From Microbulbifer sp. HZ11 (lineage in GTDB: Bacteria > Pseudomonadota > Gammaproteobacteria > Pseudomonadales > Cellvibrionaceae): a DNA stretch of 64,000 nt. The stretch spans positions 248,001-312,000 of the forward strand of contig NZ_JELR01000001.1 of NCBI RefSeq assembly GCF_000708675.1, written 5' to 3'. A program made the translations under genes and the position numbers. Shown in pieces: positions 53,111 through 63,255 of this stretch. The notes beneath the pieces were generated by a model. The model saw only the letters and a list, made by a program, of their open reading frames with translations, was not told where the DNA came from and ran no database searches. The stretch's first letter is position 1; each line of letters starts with the position of its first letter.

Positions 53111-54094
53111 TTAGTGCTGCTGCAGGTTCTGCAGTGCCAGGCGCAGGAAGCCGTCGGCTCTTTTTAGTGCCTGTTCCGCTTCTGCGCGCTCTAGTCCACT
53201 CAGTATCATCATGATTGCCAGCTTGGCGTTGTGATCGCAGCGCATCAGCACCTGATCGGCTTCTGTGTAGCTCACCCCTGTGGCCTCGACAACAATCCGC
53301 CGGGTGCGGTCCACCAGTTTCTGGTTGGTGGCTTTCACATCCACCATCAGGTTGTAAAAGCTCTTGCCGATGCGAATCATACTGGCGGTGGTAAGCATAT
53401 TCAGCACCAGTTTCTGTGCGGTGCCGGCTTTCATGCGCGTGGAGCCGGTTAATACTTCCGGTCCCACCTCCGGCAGAATGGCGATGTCTGCTTCTTTGGC
53501 AATGGCTGCGGATTTGTTACAGGCAAGGGCTACCGTTGTGCAACCGAGGCTGCGCGCGTAGCGCAACCCGCCGGTGACATAAGGCGTGCGCCCGCTGGCC
53601 GCAATGCCTACCACCATGTCCTTGCTGGTCAGCTTGATGCTGCGAAGGTCTTGTTCACCCAGTGCGGGGTTGTCTTCCGCACCTTCCTGAGCGCGGTGTA
53701 CTGCCTGTTCACCGCCGGCGATCAGTGGCACCACCATTCCTTCCGGAACACCATACGTTGGAGGACATTCCACTGCATCCAGCAGGCCGATGCGCCCGCT
53801 GGTGCCGGCACCCATATAGATCAGGCGGCCCCCGGCCTTGAAGGCCTCTACCGCTTTATCCACCGCCTCGGCGATCGCCGGCAGTACCTGCCGCACCACG
53901 CCGGGGACACCGCTGTCAGCGTCGTTGATCTTCTCGAGAATCCCGTAGGTGGGGAGCAGATCAATGTCCTGAGTGTCCGGATTGCGGGACTCACTGGTAA
54001 GTACGCCCAGATCCTCTTTTTGAGAGTCGCTAGTGCGATTGGGTGTAGCGCTGGCGCCTGAACTGGCGATTGATTTGGAGCTGTGGTCGGTCAT
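53111..54094 (-). CDS. murQ: N-acetylmuramic acid 6-phosphate etherase
   Basis: MurQ cleaves the lactyl ether of MurNAc-6-phosphate to give GlcNAc-6-phosphate and D-lactate, in peptidoglycan recycling. The 327-residue SIS-domain protein has [22 protein letters not shown] (about 93-114), [13 protein letters not shown] with the sugar-phosphate contacts, and [13 protein letters not shown], all standard for MurQ. A Ser/Thr-rich N-terminal extension of about 30 residues precedes the fold. GAGGGG stands just before the ATG. It is the last gene of the ubiG-mupP-yciK-like row, 147 bases after the SDR gene. Confidence 0.93.
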   Translation of the reverse strand: MTDHSSKSIASSGASATPNRTSDSQKEDLGVLTSESRNPDTQDIDLLPTYGILEKINDADSGVPGVVRQVLPAIAEAVDKAVEAFKAGGRLIYMGAGTSGRIGLLDAVECPPTYGVPEGMVVPLIAGGEQAVHRAQEGAEDNPALGEQDLRSIKLTSKDMVVGIAASGRTPYVTGGLRYARSLGCTTVALACNKSAAIAKEADIAILPEVGPEVLTGSTRMKAGTAQKLVLNMLTTASMIRIGKSFYNLMVDVKATNQKLVDRTRRIVVEATGVSYTEADQVLMRCDHNAKLAIMMILSGLERAEAEQALKRADGFLRLALQNLQQH

Positions 54095-54241
54095 ATCCCC
54101 TCGCCGGCGATTGATTTATGCCCGGAACCTGGCGGTCGACCTGAAATGCGTGTTGGTCGAGATTGGGGAAAGTGTAATCACCGGGGCTGCAGTGCACCAC
54201 TGCAGCCCGGATCTTTCGAATTGATTGCAGGGAGGAGGGGA

Positions 54242-55012
54242 TCAACCCTGAGCGTTGAACTGCTTGCCGTTAACGCCAACGCTGTCGTCACCCATCAGGT
54301 ACAGATAGGTAGGCATGATGTCTTCCGGCGTGGTCACCGAGGCGGGGTCTTCCGCCGGGTAGGCTGCAGCACGCATGTTGGTGCGGGTGGCGCCCGGGTT
54401 GATACTGTTGACCCGGATATTGGAAACACCGTCCACTTCATCCGCTAGGGTCTGCATCATGCCTTCGGTCGCGAATTTGGAAACCGCGTAAGCGCCCCAG
54501 TAGGCGCGACCTTTCAGGCCTACCCCGGAACCGGTGAAGATCACTGAGCCCGCTTTGGATTCTTCCAGGAGTGGCAGCATTGCCTTGGTCAATCCAAACG
54601 CGGCATTCACGTTGATCTGCATCACCTGCTGCCAGGTCGCGTAGTGGTAGTTGGCCATGGGGGTGCGCTGGCCGAGTGCGCCTGCGTTGTGCAGCAGGCC
54701 ATCTAAACGACCGAATTCCTGGTCGACACCCTGGGCCAGGTATTCCAGCTCTTCCCAGCGTACTTCGGAAAGATCCACCGGTAGAATGGCGGGCTTGGCG
54801 CCGCCCGCGGCTTCGATTTCGTCATAGACCGCTTCCAGCTTGGGTACGGTGCGGCCGAGCAGGATCACGGTGGCGCCGTGCGCAGCGAAGGTCTTGGCGG
54901 CAACACGGCCGATGCCGTCGCCAGCGCCGGTGATCAGAATGACTTTTTCTTTGAGCAGGTCGGCGGGTGCCTGATATTGCGTGGCAGTGTCGTTGGTGAT
55001 GGTTTCAGACAT
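54242..55012 (-). CDS. Short-chain dehydrogenase/reductase, YciK-like
   Basis: The 256-residue SDR has the cofactor motif GAGDGIG (about 29-35), the NAG motif in HNAGALG, and the active-site Tyr and Lys in YAVSKFA. In Pseudomonas and many gammaproteobacteria a YciK-like SDR of unknown substrate sits with mupP and ubiG as here. It lies between mupP (54 bases before) and murQ (147 bases after) on the minus strand. A role in envelope or quinone metabolism is only a guess from the neighbourhood. Confidence 0.87.
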   Translation of the reverse strand: MSETITNDTATQYQAPADLLKEKVILITGAGDGIGRVAAKTFAAHGATVILLGRTVPKLEAVYDEIEAAGGAKPAILPVDLSEVRWEELEYLAQGVDQEFGRLDGLLHNAGALGQRTPMANYHYATWQQVMQINVNAAFGLTKAMLPLLEESKAGSVIFTGSGVGLKGRAYWGAYAVSKFATEGMMQTLADEVDGVSNIRVNSINPGATRTNMRAAAYPAEDPASVTTPEDIMPTYLYLMGDDSVGVNGKQFNAQG

Positions 55013-55066
55013 GTATTTTTACTGGCTCGTTGATCGCGTGTGTTTGGTAAAGATTGCGTGTCGCAA

Positions 55067-55732
55067 TCATTTGTTCAGGTAGTGTTTTTCCAAGAGCGGC
55101 CAGATCTCTTCCGCGTGGTGGATCAGGTGGTCTGCCTGCCAGTTCTCCGGATCATCACCAGTATCGATATAGCCATAGCTACAGGCGATGGTGGGCATGC
55201 CGGCGGCGCGGCCTGCCATGATGTCGCGCTCGTGATCACCGACGTAAATTGCTTCCGAGGGATTACAGCCGATGCGGCTGCAGGCGAGCAGAATGGGCTC
55301 AGGGTCGGGTTTGCGATGGGTGACGTCGTCGGGGCAGATGATGGCACCGGGGGTGGGGAGGTGCGCAAAGGCTTGCATCAGGGGAATGGTGTAGGCCGAG
55401 GGTTTGTTGGTCACCACGCCCCAGGCGATACCGTTTTCCGTCAGTTGATTGAGCAGTTTTTCAATGCCCGGAAAGGGTACGGTGTGTTTGGCCAGGTGCA
55501 TCAGGTACAGGTCCAGGAGGCGTTGGCGCAGCATGTCGAACCCGGGTTGCCCTTCGTCGACGCCGAAACCCAGGTGCACCATGGCGCGGGCGCCATTGGA
55601 GACCACTTCGCGAATGGTGGCGTCTGCCAGAGGCGGCAGCTTTTCCTGCTCGCGCAATTGATTGAGCACCACCACAAAGTCTGGAGCGGTGTCGAACAGG
55701 GTGCCGTCGAGATCAAAGAGTACAGCTTTCAT
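55067..55732 (-). CDS. mupP: N-acetylmuramic acid 6-phosphate phosphatase (MupP-type HAD)
   Basis: MupP dephosphorylates MurNAc-6-P to MurNAc, feeding the AmgK-MurU route to UDP-MurNAc. The 221-residue HAD protein has DLDGTLFDT (7-15), the VVTNKPSA motif II, Lys in VTHRKPDPEP (motif III) and VGDHERDI (motif IV). Family separation from phosphoglycolate phosphatase is based on its place between ubiG and the SDR gene, as in Pseudomonas. murQ, acting on the same substrate, is 1 kb away. Confidence 0.85.
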   Translation of the reverse strand: MKAVLFDLDGTLFDTAPDFVVVLNQLREQEKLPPLADATIREVVSNGARAMVHLGFGVDEGQPGFDMLRQRLLDLYLMHLAKHTVPFPGIEKLLNQLTENGIAWGVVTNKPSAYTIPLMQAFAHLPTPGAIICPDDVTHRKPDPEPILLACSRIGCNPSEAIYVGDHERDIMAGRAAGMPTIACSYGYIDTGDDPENWQADHLIHHAEEIWPLLEKHYLNK

Positions 55733-55750
55733 AGTCGGGTAATTCTGGAT

Positions 55751-56455
55751 TTATTCGGCGGGGCGAATGGTGTGCATCAGGTAGTTGACGTCGACGTCCC
55801 TCGGATTCAGTTTGTACTGTTTGGTGAGGGGATTGTAGGTCATACCGGTGATGTCGCGGGTTTGCAGGTCTGCTTCCCGTACCCAGCGCCCCAGTTCTGA
55901 CGGGCGAATAAATTTGCCGTATTCGTGGGTGCCTTTGGGCAGCATGCGTAGGACGTATTCGGCTCCGACCACGGCAAACAGCCACCCCTTGGGGGTGCGG
56001 TTGATGGTGGAGAAGAAGACGTGGCCGCCGGGTTTGACGAGCTTGGCACAGGCGCGGATTACCGAAGAGGGGTCCGGTACGTGTTCGAGCATTTCCAGGC
56101 AGGTGACGATGTCGAAGCTGCCGGGCTGGTTTTCGGCCAGCTCTTCCACGGGGATGCGTTGGTAATCGATCTTTACGCCGGATTCCAGGGCGTGCAGTTT
56201 GGCGACGTTCAGTGGGGCTTCGCCGAGGTCGATGCCGGTGACATCGGCGCCGCGCTGCGCCATGGCTTCGGTGAGAATGCCGCCGCCACAGCCTACGTCG
56301 AGCAGTTTTTTGCCGGCGACGGGTGCGCGCTGGTCGATGTAATTGGCGCGCAGGGGGTTGATCTCGTGCAGGGGCTTGAATTCACCCTGCTGGTCCCACC
56401 AGCGGCTGGCCAGTTGTTCAAATTTGGCGATTTCCGCCGGATCTACGTTGATCAT
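55751..56455 (-). CDS. ubiG: Ubiquinone biosynthesis O-methyltransferase UbiG
   Basis: UbiG makes both O-methylations of ubiquinone synthesis, acting at the inner membrane. The 234-residue protein has [20 protein letters not shown] at the N-terminus, motif [21 protein letters not shown] (about 51-70), and the membrane-binding [17 protein letters not shown] region. mupP follows 18 bases after its stop, so both are one operon. The palindrome-armed repeat element lies immediately upstream, between this gene and the mtaD-like gene. Confidence 0.95.
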   Translation of the reverse strand: MINVDPAEIAKFEQLASRWWDQQGEFKPLHEINPLRANYIDQRAPVAGKKLLDVGCGGGILTEAMAQRGADVTGIDLGEAPLNVAKLHALESGVKIDYQRIPVEELAENQPGSFDIVTCLEMLEHVPDPSSVIRACAKLVKPGGHVFFSTINRTPKGWLFAVVGAEYVLRMLPKGTHEYGKFIRPSELGRWVREADLQTRDITGMTYNPLTKQYKLNPRDVDVNYLMHTIRPAE

Positions 56456-56509
56456 TTGGGCCTTGTTTAGGTTGTGGGGTCCGTTATTCCCACCTGCAGT
56501 GGCGCCGTC

Positions 56510-56610
56510 GCTCCCGGTAACCGTTTCCGGGACACGCCGTAAACCCGTCCATGGGGGCTCGGCTGCGGCCGTCCTGGCCGCAGACGGTCCCGGAAACGGT
56601 TACCGGGAGC
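56510..56610. repeat. Palindrome-armed repeat element, copy 2
   Basis: Arms 56510-56533 and 56587-56610 are a perfect 24-base inverted repeat. The inner hairpin at 56563-56583 has an 8-bp stem, and the 30-nt core at 56531-56560 (on the minus strand) matches copy 1 at 27 of 30 positions. Both stems differ in sequence from copy 1 but keep pairing. It lies between the mtaD-like gene and ubiG, both on the minus strand, with no T-run. Confidence 0.88.
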
Positions 56611-56648
56611 GCCAGCTTCGATTCTTGGTGTTTGGCTTCGTTAGCAGC

Positions 56649-58010
56649 CTAGTGCGTGCGACCCGCGATTCTATCACGCCAGTTCGCCGCCCGTTGCTTC
56701 AGTTCTTCTTCATTGAGTGTGGTGAGTTTGCGGTCTTTCAGCAGCTGCTTTCCGGCCACCCACACATTGCGCACATGGTGACCGTTGGCGGTGTAGATCA
56801 GCTGTGACAGCGGGTCGTGCAGGGGTTGTTGTTCCAGGGCGCTGAGGTCGATGGCACACAGGTCTGCGGCTTTGCCTACTTCAATGCTGCCAGTGACATC
56901 GTCAATGCCCAGGGCGCGTGCACCGTTGATGGTGGCCATGGCGAGGGCCTGGTGGGCGGGGAGGGCGTCGGCCTGTCCGGAGACGGCTTTGGCCAGTAGT
57001 GCGGCGGTGTTGGTTTCCGCGAGCATGTCGAGGCCGTTGTTGCTGGCGGCGCCGTCGGTGCCGATGGAGACGTTGATGCCGGCTTCCAGCATTTTCGCCA
57101 CCGGGCTGAATCCGGAGGCCAACTTGAGGTTGGAGCGTGGGCAGTGGCTGATGTGGGCGCCGGTTTTCTGGATCAGGGCGATGTCATCGTCGTTCAGTGC
57201 GGTCATATGTACGGCCAGGAATTGAGGGGAGAGCAGGCCGAGGTTGTGCAGTCGTTTTGTGGGGCGTTGGCCGGTCTCGGCCACGGCGCGTTCTACTTCG
57301 CCGGCGGTTTCGTGCAGGTGCATCTGCACCGATATTCCCAGCTCGTTGGCGTAGATGGCAATTTTCTTAAGGGTCTCGTCGCCCACGGTGTAGGGCGCAT
57401 GTGGGGCGAAGGCGACGCCGATGCGGTGGTGGGAGCGGTAATCGTCCCGCAGTGCCAGCCCTTTTTCGATGGCGTCGTCGCCATTTCTGGACCAGTTGTT
57501 GGGGGAGTCGATGATTGGGAAGGCGATCTGGGCGCGCATGCCGGCTTCGCGGACGGCGGCGGCGGTGGCTTCCGGGAAGAAGTACTGGTCGCAGAAAGTA
57601 GTGGTGCCGCTGCGCAGCATTTCGGCCATGGCGAGTCTGGTGCCGTCGCTGACGAATTCCGGGCCGACCCACTGTTGCTCCGCGGGCCAGATGTGTTTTT
57701 CCAGCCACGTCATCAGCGGATAGTCGTCGGCGAACCCCCGCAGCAGACTCATGGCGGCGTGGTTATGGGTGTTGATCAGCCCTGGAATAAGCAGTTGATC
57801 ACCAAGCTGCCGTTCTTCCTTTGGTGCGAAGCGGTTGCGGGCTTCACTGCTGGGCAGGATGGCGGTGATGGTGCCGTTAGTAATCGCCAGTGAGCAATTT
57901 TCGTACAGTCGCTTTTCCGGTACTACCGGAATAATCCAGCGAGCGTGGATCAGGGTGTCGATCGCCTGTTTATTGTGCGTTCTTTCAGTGGGTGCGGTGC
58001 GGTTTACCAT
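56649..58010 (-). CDS. mtaD: Amidohydrolase: 5-methylthioadenosine/S-adenosylhomocysteine deaminase-like
   Basis: From ATG 58010 the 453-residue protein has the amidohydrolase metal site HNH in NTHNHAAMSLLRG, later His in VAFAPHAPYTVG and EHTAL-type VQMHLHE, and the catalytic Asp in VSIGTDGAASNNGLD. It matches TRZ/ATZ-family deaminases found beside ubiG in Pseudomonas (PA3170 type), which deaminate MTA or SAH. The frame is open 25 codons upstream, but the ATG gives the normal start. The gyrA promoter region is divergent from it. Confidence 0.88.
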   Translation of the reverse strand: MVNRTAPTERTHNKQAIDTLIHARWIIPVVPEKRLYENCSLAITNGTITAILPSSEARNRFAPKEERQLGDQLLIPGLINTHNHAAMSLLRGFADDYPLMTWLEKHIWPAEQQWVGPEFVSDGTRLAMAEMLRSGTTTFCDQYFFPEATAAAVREAGMRAQIAFPIIDSPNNWSRNGDDAIEKGLALRDDYRSHHRIGVAFAPHAPYTVGDETLKKIAIYANELGISVQMHLHETAGEVERAVAETGQRPTKRLHNLGLLSPQFLAVHMTALNDDDIALIQKTGAHISHCPRSNLKLASGFSPVAKMLEAGINVSIGTDGAASNNGLDMLAETNTAALLAKAVSGQADALPAHQALAMATINGARALGIDDVTGSIEVGKAADLCAIDLSALEQQPLHDPLSQLIYTANGHHVRNVWVAGKQLLKDRKLTTLNEEELKQRAANWRDRIAGRTH

Positions 58011-58098
58011 GGCTGTTGTGTGTTTTTTGTTCCGTTGGAAAGGCGCAGACTTTAACTGCGGGAAGGTGCGCGAACAAGTCCGCACTTGGCGTCTGATG

Positions 58099-58107
58099 TG
58101 CTAGAAT
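58099..58107 (+). promoter_or_regulatory. Candidate extended -10 promoter of gyrA
   Basis: TGC-TAGAAT lies about 145 bases before the gyrA start in the divergent region. No good -35 lies 17 bases upstream. Tentative. Confidence 0.35.
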
Positions 58108-58250
58108 CGCCCGCTTGATCGGGGTCCGTGACTTACTGGCCCCACCAGTTCCCAGCCTGTTGCTGTGCGCTCCCAGAGAAGGGTGGTGGTTACAGGTGTA
58201 GCCGGGGCCTGCCCCGCGGGTGGCGTTAACGATAAGGAATGCCTGAAAAT

Positions 58251-60833
58251 ATGGGCGAATTAGCCAAAGAAATTTCTCCGATCAATATCGAAGAAGAGCT
58301 GAAGCAATCCTACCTCGACTATGCGATGAGCGTGATTGTGGGCCGTGCGTTGCCAGATGTGCGCGATGGCCTGAAGCCGGTGCACCGGCGCGTGCTCTAC
58401 GCGATGAACGAACTCAAAAACGACTGGAACAAACCCTACAAAAAATCTGCCCGTGTGGTGGGTGACGTAATCGGTAAATACCACCCGCACGGCGACAGTG
58501 CTGTGTACGACACCATTGTGCGTATGGCGCAGCCATTCTCCCTGCGTTACATGCTGGTAGACGGTCAGGGTAACTTCGGTTCCATCGACGGTGACAGCGC
58601 GGCAGCGATGCGTTACACCGAGATCCGCATGGATAAGCTCGCCCACGAGCTGTTGTCGGATCTGGATAAAGAAACCGTCAACTTTGTTGATAACTACGAC
58701 GGCTCCGAGCAAATGCCGGAAGTGTTGCCGTCGCGGGTGCCCAATCTGCTGGTCAACGGTTCTTCCGGTATTGCCGTGGGCATGGCCACCAATATTCCGC
58801 CGCACAACCTCAGTGAGGTGGTGAAAGGGTGCCTGGCGCTGATCGATAACAGCGAGCTGACCATCGATGAGTTGATGGAGTACATCCCGGGTCCGGATTT
58901 CCCCACCGGCGCGATCATCAATGGTCGTGCGGGAATCCTGATGGCGTACCGCACAGGTCGCGGACGCATCTATATCCGTGCCAAAGCGGAAGTGGTGCGC
59001 GATGACAAGACCAATCGTGAAACCATCATCATCCACGAGATTCCCTACCAGCTGAACAAGGCGCGCCTGATCGAGCGTATTGCCGAGCTGGTTAAAGAAA
59101 AGAAAATCGAAGGCATTTCCGAGCTGCGCGACGAGTCTGACAAAGACGGCCTGCGCGTAGTGATCGAGCTTAAGCGCGGTGAGCTGGGTGATGTGGTTCT
59201 GAACAATTTGTATGCCCAGACCCAGCTGGAAAGCGTGTTCGGCATCAATATGGTGGCGCTGGTGGACGGCCAGCCCAAGTTGCTGAACCTGAAACAGCTG
59301 CTGGAATACTTTATCCGTCACCGCCAGGAAGTGGTGACCCGCCGTACCGTATACCTCTTGCGCAAAGCGCGTGAGCGCGGTCATATTCTGGAAGGTCTGG
59401 CGATTGCCATCTCCAATATCGACCCGGTCATCGAGCTGATCAAAGCCTCCGCCACTCCGGCAGAAGCCCGTGAGGCGCTGCTGGCCAAAGGTTGGCCGGT
59501 GGGTGAAGTGGAGCAGTTCCTGGAGCGCGCCGGTGCCGACGCCTGCCGCCCGGATGATCTGCCGAAAGAATTTGGTATGCGCGATGGCGCTTACTATCTG
59601 TCGCCGGCTCAGGCCCAGGCCATTCTCGAACTGCGCCTGCACCGCCTGACCGGTATGGAGCACGACAAGCTGTTGGCGGAATACAGCGAGCGTCTGGAAC
59701 AGATCGCCGAATACCTGGAGATTCTCGGCAGCCCCGAGCGCCTGATGCAGGTAATCCGCGAAGAGCTTGAAGTGCTGGAAAAAGAGTACGGCGATGAGCG
59801 TCGTACCGATATCGTCGCTTCCCGCCAGGATCTGTCCGTAGAAGACCTGATTACCCCCGAAGACAAGGTCGTAACCATCTCCCACGGCGGCTACGCCAAG
59901 AGCCAGCCGCTGGCGGACTACCAGGCTCAGCGCCGTGGCGGTATGGGTAAATCTGCCACTCAGGTAAAAGACGAAGATTTTGTTGAGCACCTGCTGATCG
60001 CCAACTCCCATGACACCATTCTGTGCTTCTCCAACAAGGGTAAGGTGTACTGGTTGAAGGTGTATGAGGTGCCCACCGCCGGTCGCGCTTCCCGCGGTCG
60101 CCCAATGGTGAATATGCTGCCACTGGAAGATGACGAGCGCATCAGCAGCCTGATGCCGGTGTCCGAGTACGACGAAGACCACTTTATTTTCTTTGCCACT
60201 GCCAACGGCACCGTGAAGAAAACCCCGCTGACGGCATTCTCCCGTCCGCGTAGCGTTGGCCTGCGAGCCATTGAGCTGGAAGAAACCGATCGCTTGGTTG
60301 CCACTGCCATTACCGATGGCAAGCAGGATGTGCTGCTGCTGACCAGTGCCGGTAAAGCGGCCCGTTTCGCGGAAGAAAACGTACGCTCCATGGGGCGTGT
60401 TTCCCGTGGTGTGCGTGGTATCCGCATGGCCGAAGGTGTACATGTCATCGCCATGGTGATCCCGGAAGAGGGTGGCTCGGTGATGATGGTGACCGAGAAT
60501 GGTTACGGTAAACGCACTGCGACTTCCGACTTCCCCACCAAAGGGCGCGGCACTCAGGGTGTGATTGCCATTGCGGAAAGTGAGCGCAACGGTGCCCTGG
60601 TTGGCGCCTGTCAGGTGCACCCATCAGAGGAAATCATGCTGATTTCCGATCAGGGCACCCTGGTGCGTACTCGCGTTGATGAGGTTTCGGTTCTCGGTCG
60701 AAATACCCAGGGCGTTCGGGTGATTCGCCTGAAGAGCGGCGAGCATCTGGTTGGTCTGGCGCGTATTCAGGAGACCGAAGGTGAAGAGGGCGAAGAGGGT
60801 GGTGCAGCCGAAGGCGGCGCTGCCGAGGAGTAA
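58251..60833 (+). CDS. gyrA: DNA gyrase subunit A
   Basis: GyrA cuts and rejoins DNA in the A2B2 gyrase that introduces negative supercoils. From ATG 58251 ([18 protein letters not shown], aligned with E. coli) it has 860 residues; an ATG at 58239 would add four. Catalytic Tyr122 is in AAMRYTEI. The quinolone region reads [10 protein letters not shown] with Ser83 and Asp87 intact, the wild-type form. The C-terminal pinwheel starts at a GyrA-box QRRGGMG, and an acidic, Glu/Gly-rich tail ends it. A terminator follows. Confidence 0.98.
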   Translation: MGELAKEISPINIEEELKQSYLDYAMSVIVGRALPDVRDGLKPVHRRVLYAMNELKNDWNKPYKKSARVVGDVIGKYHPHGDSAVYDTIVRMAQPFSLRYMLVDGQGNFGSIDGDSAAAMRYTEIRMDKLAHELLSDLDKETVNFVDNYDGSEQMPEVLPSRVPNLLVNGSSGIAVGMATNIPPHNLSEVVKGCLALIDNSELTIDELMEYIPGPDFPTGAIINGRAGILMAYRTGRGRIYIRAKAEVVRDDKTNRETIIIHEIPYQLNKARLIERIAELVKEKKIEGISELRDESDKDGLRVVIELKRGELGDVVLNNLYAQTQLESVFGINMVALVDGQPKLLNLKQLLEYFIRHRQEVVTRRTVYLLRKARERGHILEGLAIAISNIDPVIELIKASATPAEAREALLAKGWPVGEVEQFLERAGADACRPDDLPKEFGMRDGAYYLSPAQAQAILELRLHRLTGMEHDKLLAEYSERLEQIAEYLEILGSPERLMQVIREELEVLEKEYGDERRTDIVASRQDLSVEDLITPEDKVVTISHGGYAKSQPLADYQAQRRGGMGKSATQVKDEDFVEHLLIANSHDTILCFSNKGKVYWLKVYEVPTAGRASRGRPMVNMLPLEDDERISSLMPVSEYDEDHFIFFATANGTVKKTPLTAFSRPRSVGLRAIELEETDRLVATAITDGKQDVLLLTSAGKAARFAEENVRSMGRVSRGVRGIRMAEGVHVIAMVIPEEGGSVMMVTENGYGKRTATSDFPTKGRGTQGVIAIAESERNGALVGACQVHPSEEIMLISDQGTLVRTRVDEVSVLGRNTQGVRVIRLKSGEHLVGLARIQETEGEEGEEGGAAEGGAAEE

Positions 60834-60855
60834 CCTCTGAACCGGATTTATCTCG

Positions 60856-60887
60856 AAAAAGGCTGCGAAAACTCGCGGCCTTTTTTG
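60856..60887 (+). terminator. Terminator of gyrA
   Basis: GGCTGCG and CGCGGCC pair with one mismatch, flanked by an A-run and a six-base T-run. Confidence 0.8.
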
Positions 60888-61024
60888 ACTTTAGCGGCCG
60901 GGAATGTGTCGGTGGCGAAAGGTCTGTAATCGCAAGTGTTGAAAGTGGGGTTTGCCCATCTCGACATTGCGTCTGAGGCCAAAGAATTTATCCAAGTTTG
61001 TTTTTTCTCTGTGGAAGTGAATCG

Positions 61025-62104
61025 ATGAGAAAGTTTAATTTCTGTGCGGGACCTGCGGCGCTGCCGGAGCCGGTATTGCAGCAGGCACAGGAAGAATTGC
61101 TGGATTGGCAGGGGTTGGGCTGCTCTGTGATGGAGGTAAGCCACCGCTCGCCGGAGTTTACCGAAGTGGCGGAAACCGCCGAGCAGGACCTGCGCGACCT
61201 GCTCGCTATCCCGAGCCACTACAAGGTATTGTTTCTGCAGGGAGGCGCCACCGGTCAATTCAGCGCCATTCCCTGGAACCTGCTGGGGGGCGGCAGCAAG
61301 TCCGCCGACTATATTCATACCGGGCAGTGGGCGGACAAGGCGATCAAGGAGGCACGGCGCTATGGTCAGGTGAATATTGTCGCTTCATCGGAAGACCGCA
61401 ACTTCAGTTACGCGCCGGCGGCGGATAGCTGGCAGGAAAGTGATGATGCAGCTTATTTTCACTATACACCGAATGAAACCATCGGCGGTGTGGAGTTCCC
61501 ATACATCCCGGATGTAAAAAGCCCGCTGGTTGCGGATATGTCGTCCTGCATTCTGTCCAAGGAAATTCCGGTGGATAAGTTCGGCTTTATTTACGCTGGC
61601 GCCCAGAAAAATATCGGTCCGTCCGGAATTGCGGTGGGTATCGTGCGCGACGACCTGTTGGATCGTGCTTTGCCGGATATTCCGCGCAGCCTGAACTGGA
61701 AGGTCGCTGCAGACGGTGGTTCTATGGACAATACACCGCCGACTTTCGCCTGGTACCTGTCTGGACTGGTATTCAAATGGTTGAAAGCGCAGGGTGGCGT
61801 TGCCGCCATGGCGGAGCTGAGTAAGAAGAAGTCTGCATTGCTGTATGACTTCCTCGACCGCAGCGATTTCTTTTCCAGTCCGGTTTCGAAGGAAAGCCGC
61901 TCGCGCATGAATGTGCCGTTCGTGCTGGCAGACGAAAAACTGGACAAGCTGTTCCTCGAAGAGTCTGAAGCGGCAGGCCTGCTGAACCTCAAGGGGCATC
62001 GTTCCGTGGGTGGTATGCGTGCTTCCCTGTATAACGCGGTGCCTTTGGCAGCGGTTGAGGCTCTGGTCGCCTTTATGGCGGACTTCGAACAGCGCAACGG
62101 CTGA
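61025..62104 (+). CDS. serC: Phosphoserine aminotransferase
   Basis: SerC makes phosphoserine from 3-phosphohydroxypyruvate and glutamate, and also serves pyridoxal synthesis. From ATG 61025 ([20 protein letters not shown]) it has 359 residues. Motifs are [14 protein letters not shown], the PLP lysine in [11 protein letters not shown], and the C-terminal [21 protein letters not shown]. pheA follows 47 bases later, the usual gyrA-serC-pheA order. Confidence 0.97.
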   Translation: MRKFNFCAGPAALPEPVLQQAQEELLDWQGLGCSVMEVSHRSPEFTEVAETAEQDLRDLLAIPSHYKVLFLQGGATGQFSAIPWNLLGGGSKSADYIHTGQWADKAIKEARRYGQVNIVASSEDRNFSYAPAADSWQESDDAAYFHYTPNETIGGVEFPYIPDVKSPLVADMSSCILSKEIPVDKFGFIYAGAQKNIGPSGIAVGIVRDDLLDRALPDIPRSLNWKVAADGGSMDNTPPTFAWYLSGLVFKWLKAQGGVAAMAELSKKKSALLYDFLDRSDFFSSPVSKESRSRMNVPFVLADEKLDKLFLEESEAAGLLNLKGHRSVGGMRASLYNAVPLAAVEALVAFMADFEQRNG

Positions 62105-62151
62105 TTGCAGCCGGATATTGATTGGAAGGATTAGGTAAGAGGGCGATAGTT

Positions 62152-63255
62152 ATGTCTGAAGATAAGCCCAAGCAGGACCCGCGCCTGCTCGAACTGCGTG
62201 ATCGTATCGACAGTCTCGATAGCGACATTGCGAAGCTCATTTCCGAGCGCGCCAACTGTGCGCTGGAAGTGGCAGAAGTCAAAAAAAAGAACGGTGAGAA
62301 CGCACTCTACTACCGTCCCGAGCGCGAGGCGCAGGTACTGCGTCGTGCCATGGAGCGCAATCAGGGGCCGCTGACCAATGAGGAGATGGCGCGGCTGTTC
62401 CGTGAAATTATGTCTGCCTGCCTGGCGTTGGAAGAGCCCATCAAGGTCGCCTACCTGGGGCCGGAAGGCACCTTTACCCAGCAGGCGGCATTGAAGCATT
62501 TCGGGCATTCTGCGGTTTCCAAGCCGCTGGCGGCCATCGATGAAGTGTTCCGCGAAGTGGAAGCCGGTGCGGTAAATTACGGTGTAGTGCCGGTGGAGAA
62601 CTCCACCGAGGGTGTGGTGAACCACACCCTGGACAACTTTATGACGTCCAACCTGAAAATCTGTGGGGAGGTGGAGCTGCGTATCCACCAGCACCTGATG
62701 ATTTCCGATATCACCCGCAAGGAATCCATTACCCGCATCTACTCTCATGCACAAAGCCTGGCCCAGTGTCGCAAATGGCTGGATTCCTACTATCCGAATG
62801 TGGAACGGGTAGCGGTGGCCAGTAATGCAGAAGCCGCCAAGCGCGTCAAAGGTGAGTGGAATGCGGCGGCCATCGCCGGCGATATGGCTGCGGAGATGTA
62901 CGGCCTGAAGATCCTTAATGAGAAAATTGAAGATCGCCCGGACAACTCCACCCGCTTCCTCATTATCGGGACTCAGGCTGTGCCCGCCAGTGGCGATGAC
63001 AAGACTTCTCTAATGGTCTCCATGCGCAACGAGCCGGGTGCCTTGCACGATCTGCTGGTGCCATTCCAGACCCACAAAATTGATCTGACCCGTGTGGAAA
63101 CCCGTCCGTCCCAGAGTGGCAACTGGACGTACGTATTCTTCATCGACTTTGTTGGTCACCGCGATACCGAGAATATCGCCGCGGCGCTTAAGGATGTGGG
63201 TGCCTGCGCATCGGATATGAAAGTGCTGGGCTCCTACCCCCGCGGAGTTCTGTAA
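62152..63255 (+). CDS. pheA: Chorismate mutase/prephenate dehydratase (P-protein)
   Basis: PheA turns chorismate to prephenate and then phenylpyruvate for phenylalanine synthesis. From ATG 62152 (AGAGGG upstream) the 367 residues hold an AroQ chorismate mutase domain (about 8-95, LRDRIDSLDSDIAKLI), the prephenate dehydratase domain (VAYLGPEGTFTQQAA and NSTEGVVNHTLD), and a C-terminal ACT domain (SMRNEPGALHDLLVPF, ETRPSQSGNWTYVFFI) for feedback inhibition by phenylalanine. tyrA starts directly after its stop codon. Confidence 0.97.
   Translation: MSEDKPKQDPRLLELRDRIDSLDSDIAKLISERANCALEVAEVKKKNGENALYYRPEREAQVLRRAMERNQGPLTNEEMARLFREIMSACLALEEPIKVAYLGPEGTFTQQAALKHFGHSAVSKPLAAIDEVFREVEAGAVNYGVVPVENSTEGVVNHTLDNFMTSNLKICGEVELRIHQHLMISDITRKESITRIYSHAQSLAQCRKWLDSYYPNVERVAVASNAEAAKRVKGEWNAAAIAGDMAAEMYGLKILNEKIEDRPDNSTRFLIIGTQAVPASGDDKTSLMVSMRNEPGALHDLLVPFQTHKIDLTRVETRPSQSGNWTYVFFIDFVGHRDTENIAAALKDVGACASDMKVLGSYPRGVL

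Noticed and set aside
58260-60620. 786-codon open frame antisense to gyrA
   Set aside because: It mirrors gyrA codon structure; the encoded histidine/glutamine-rich protein has no domain.
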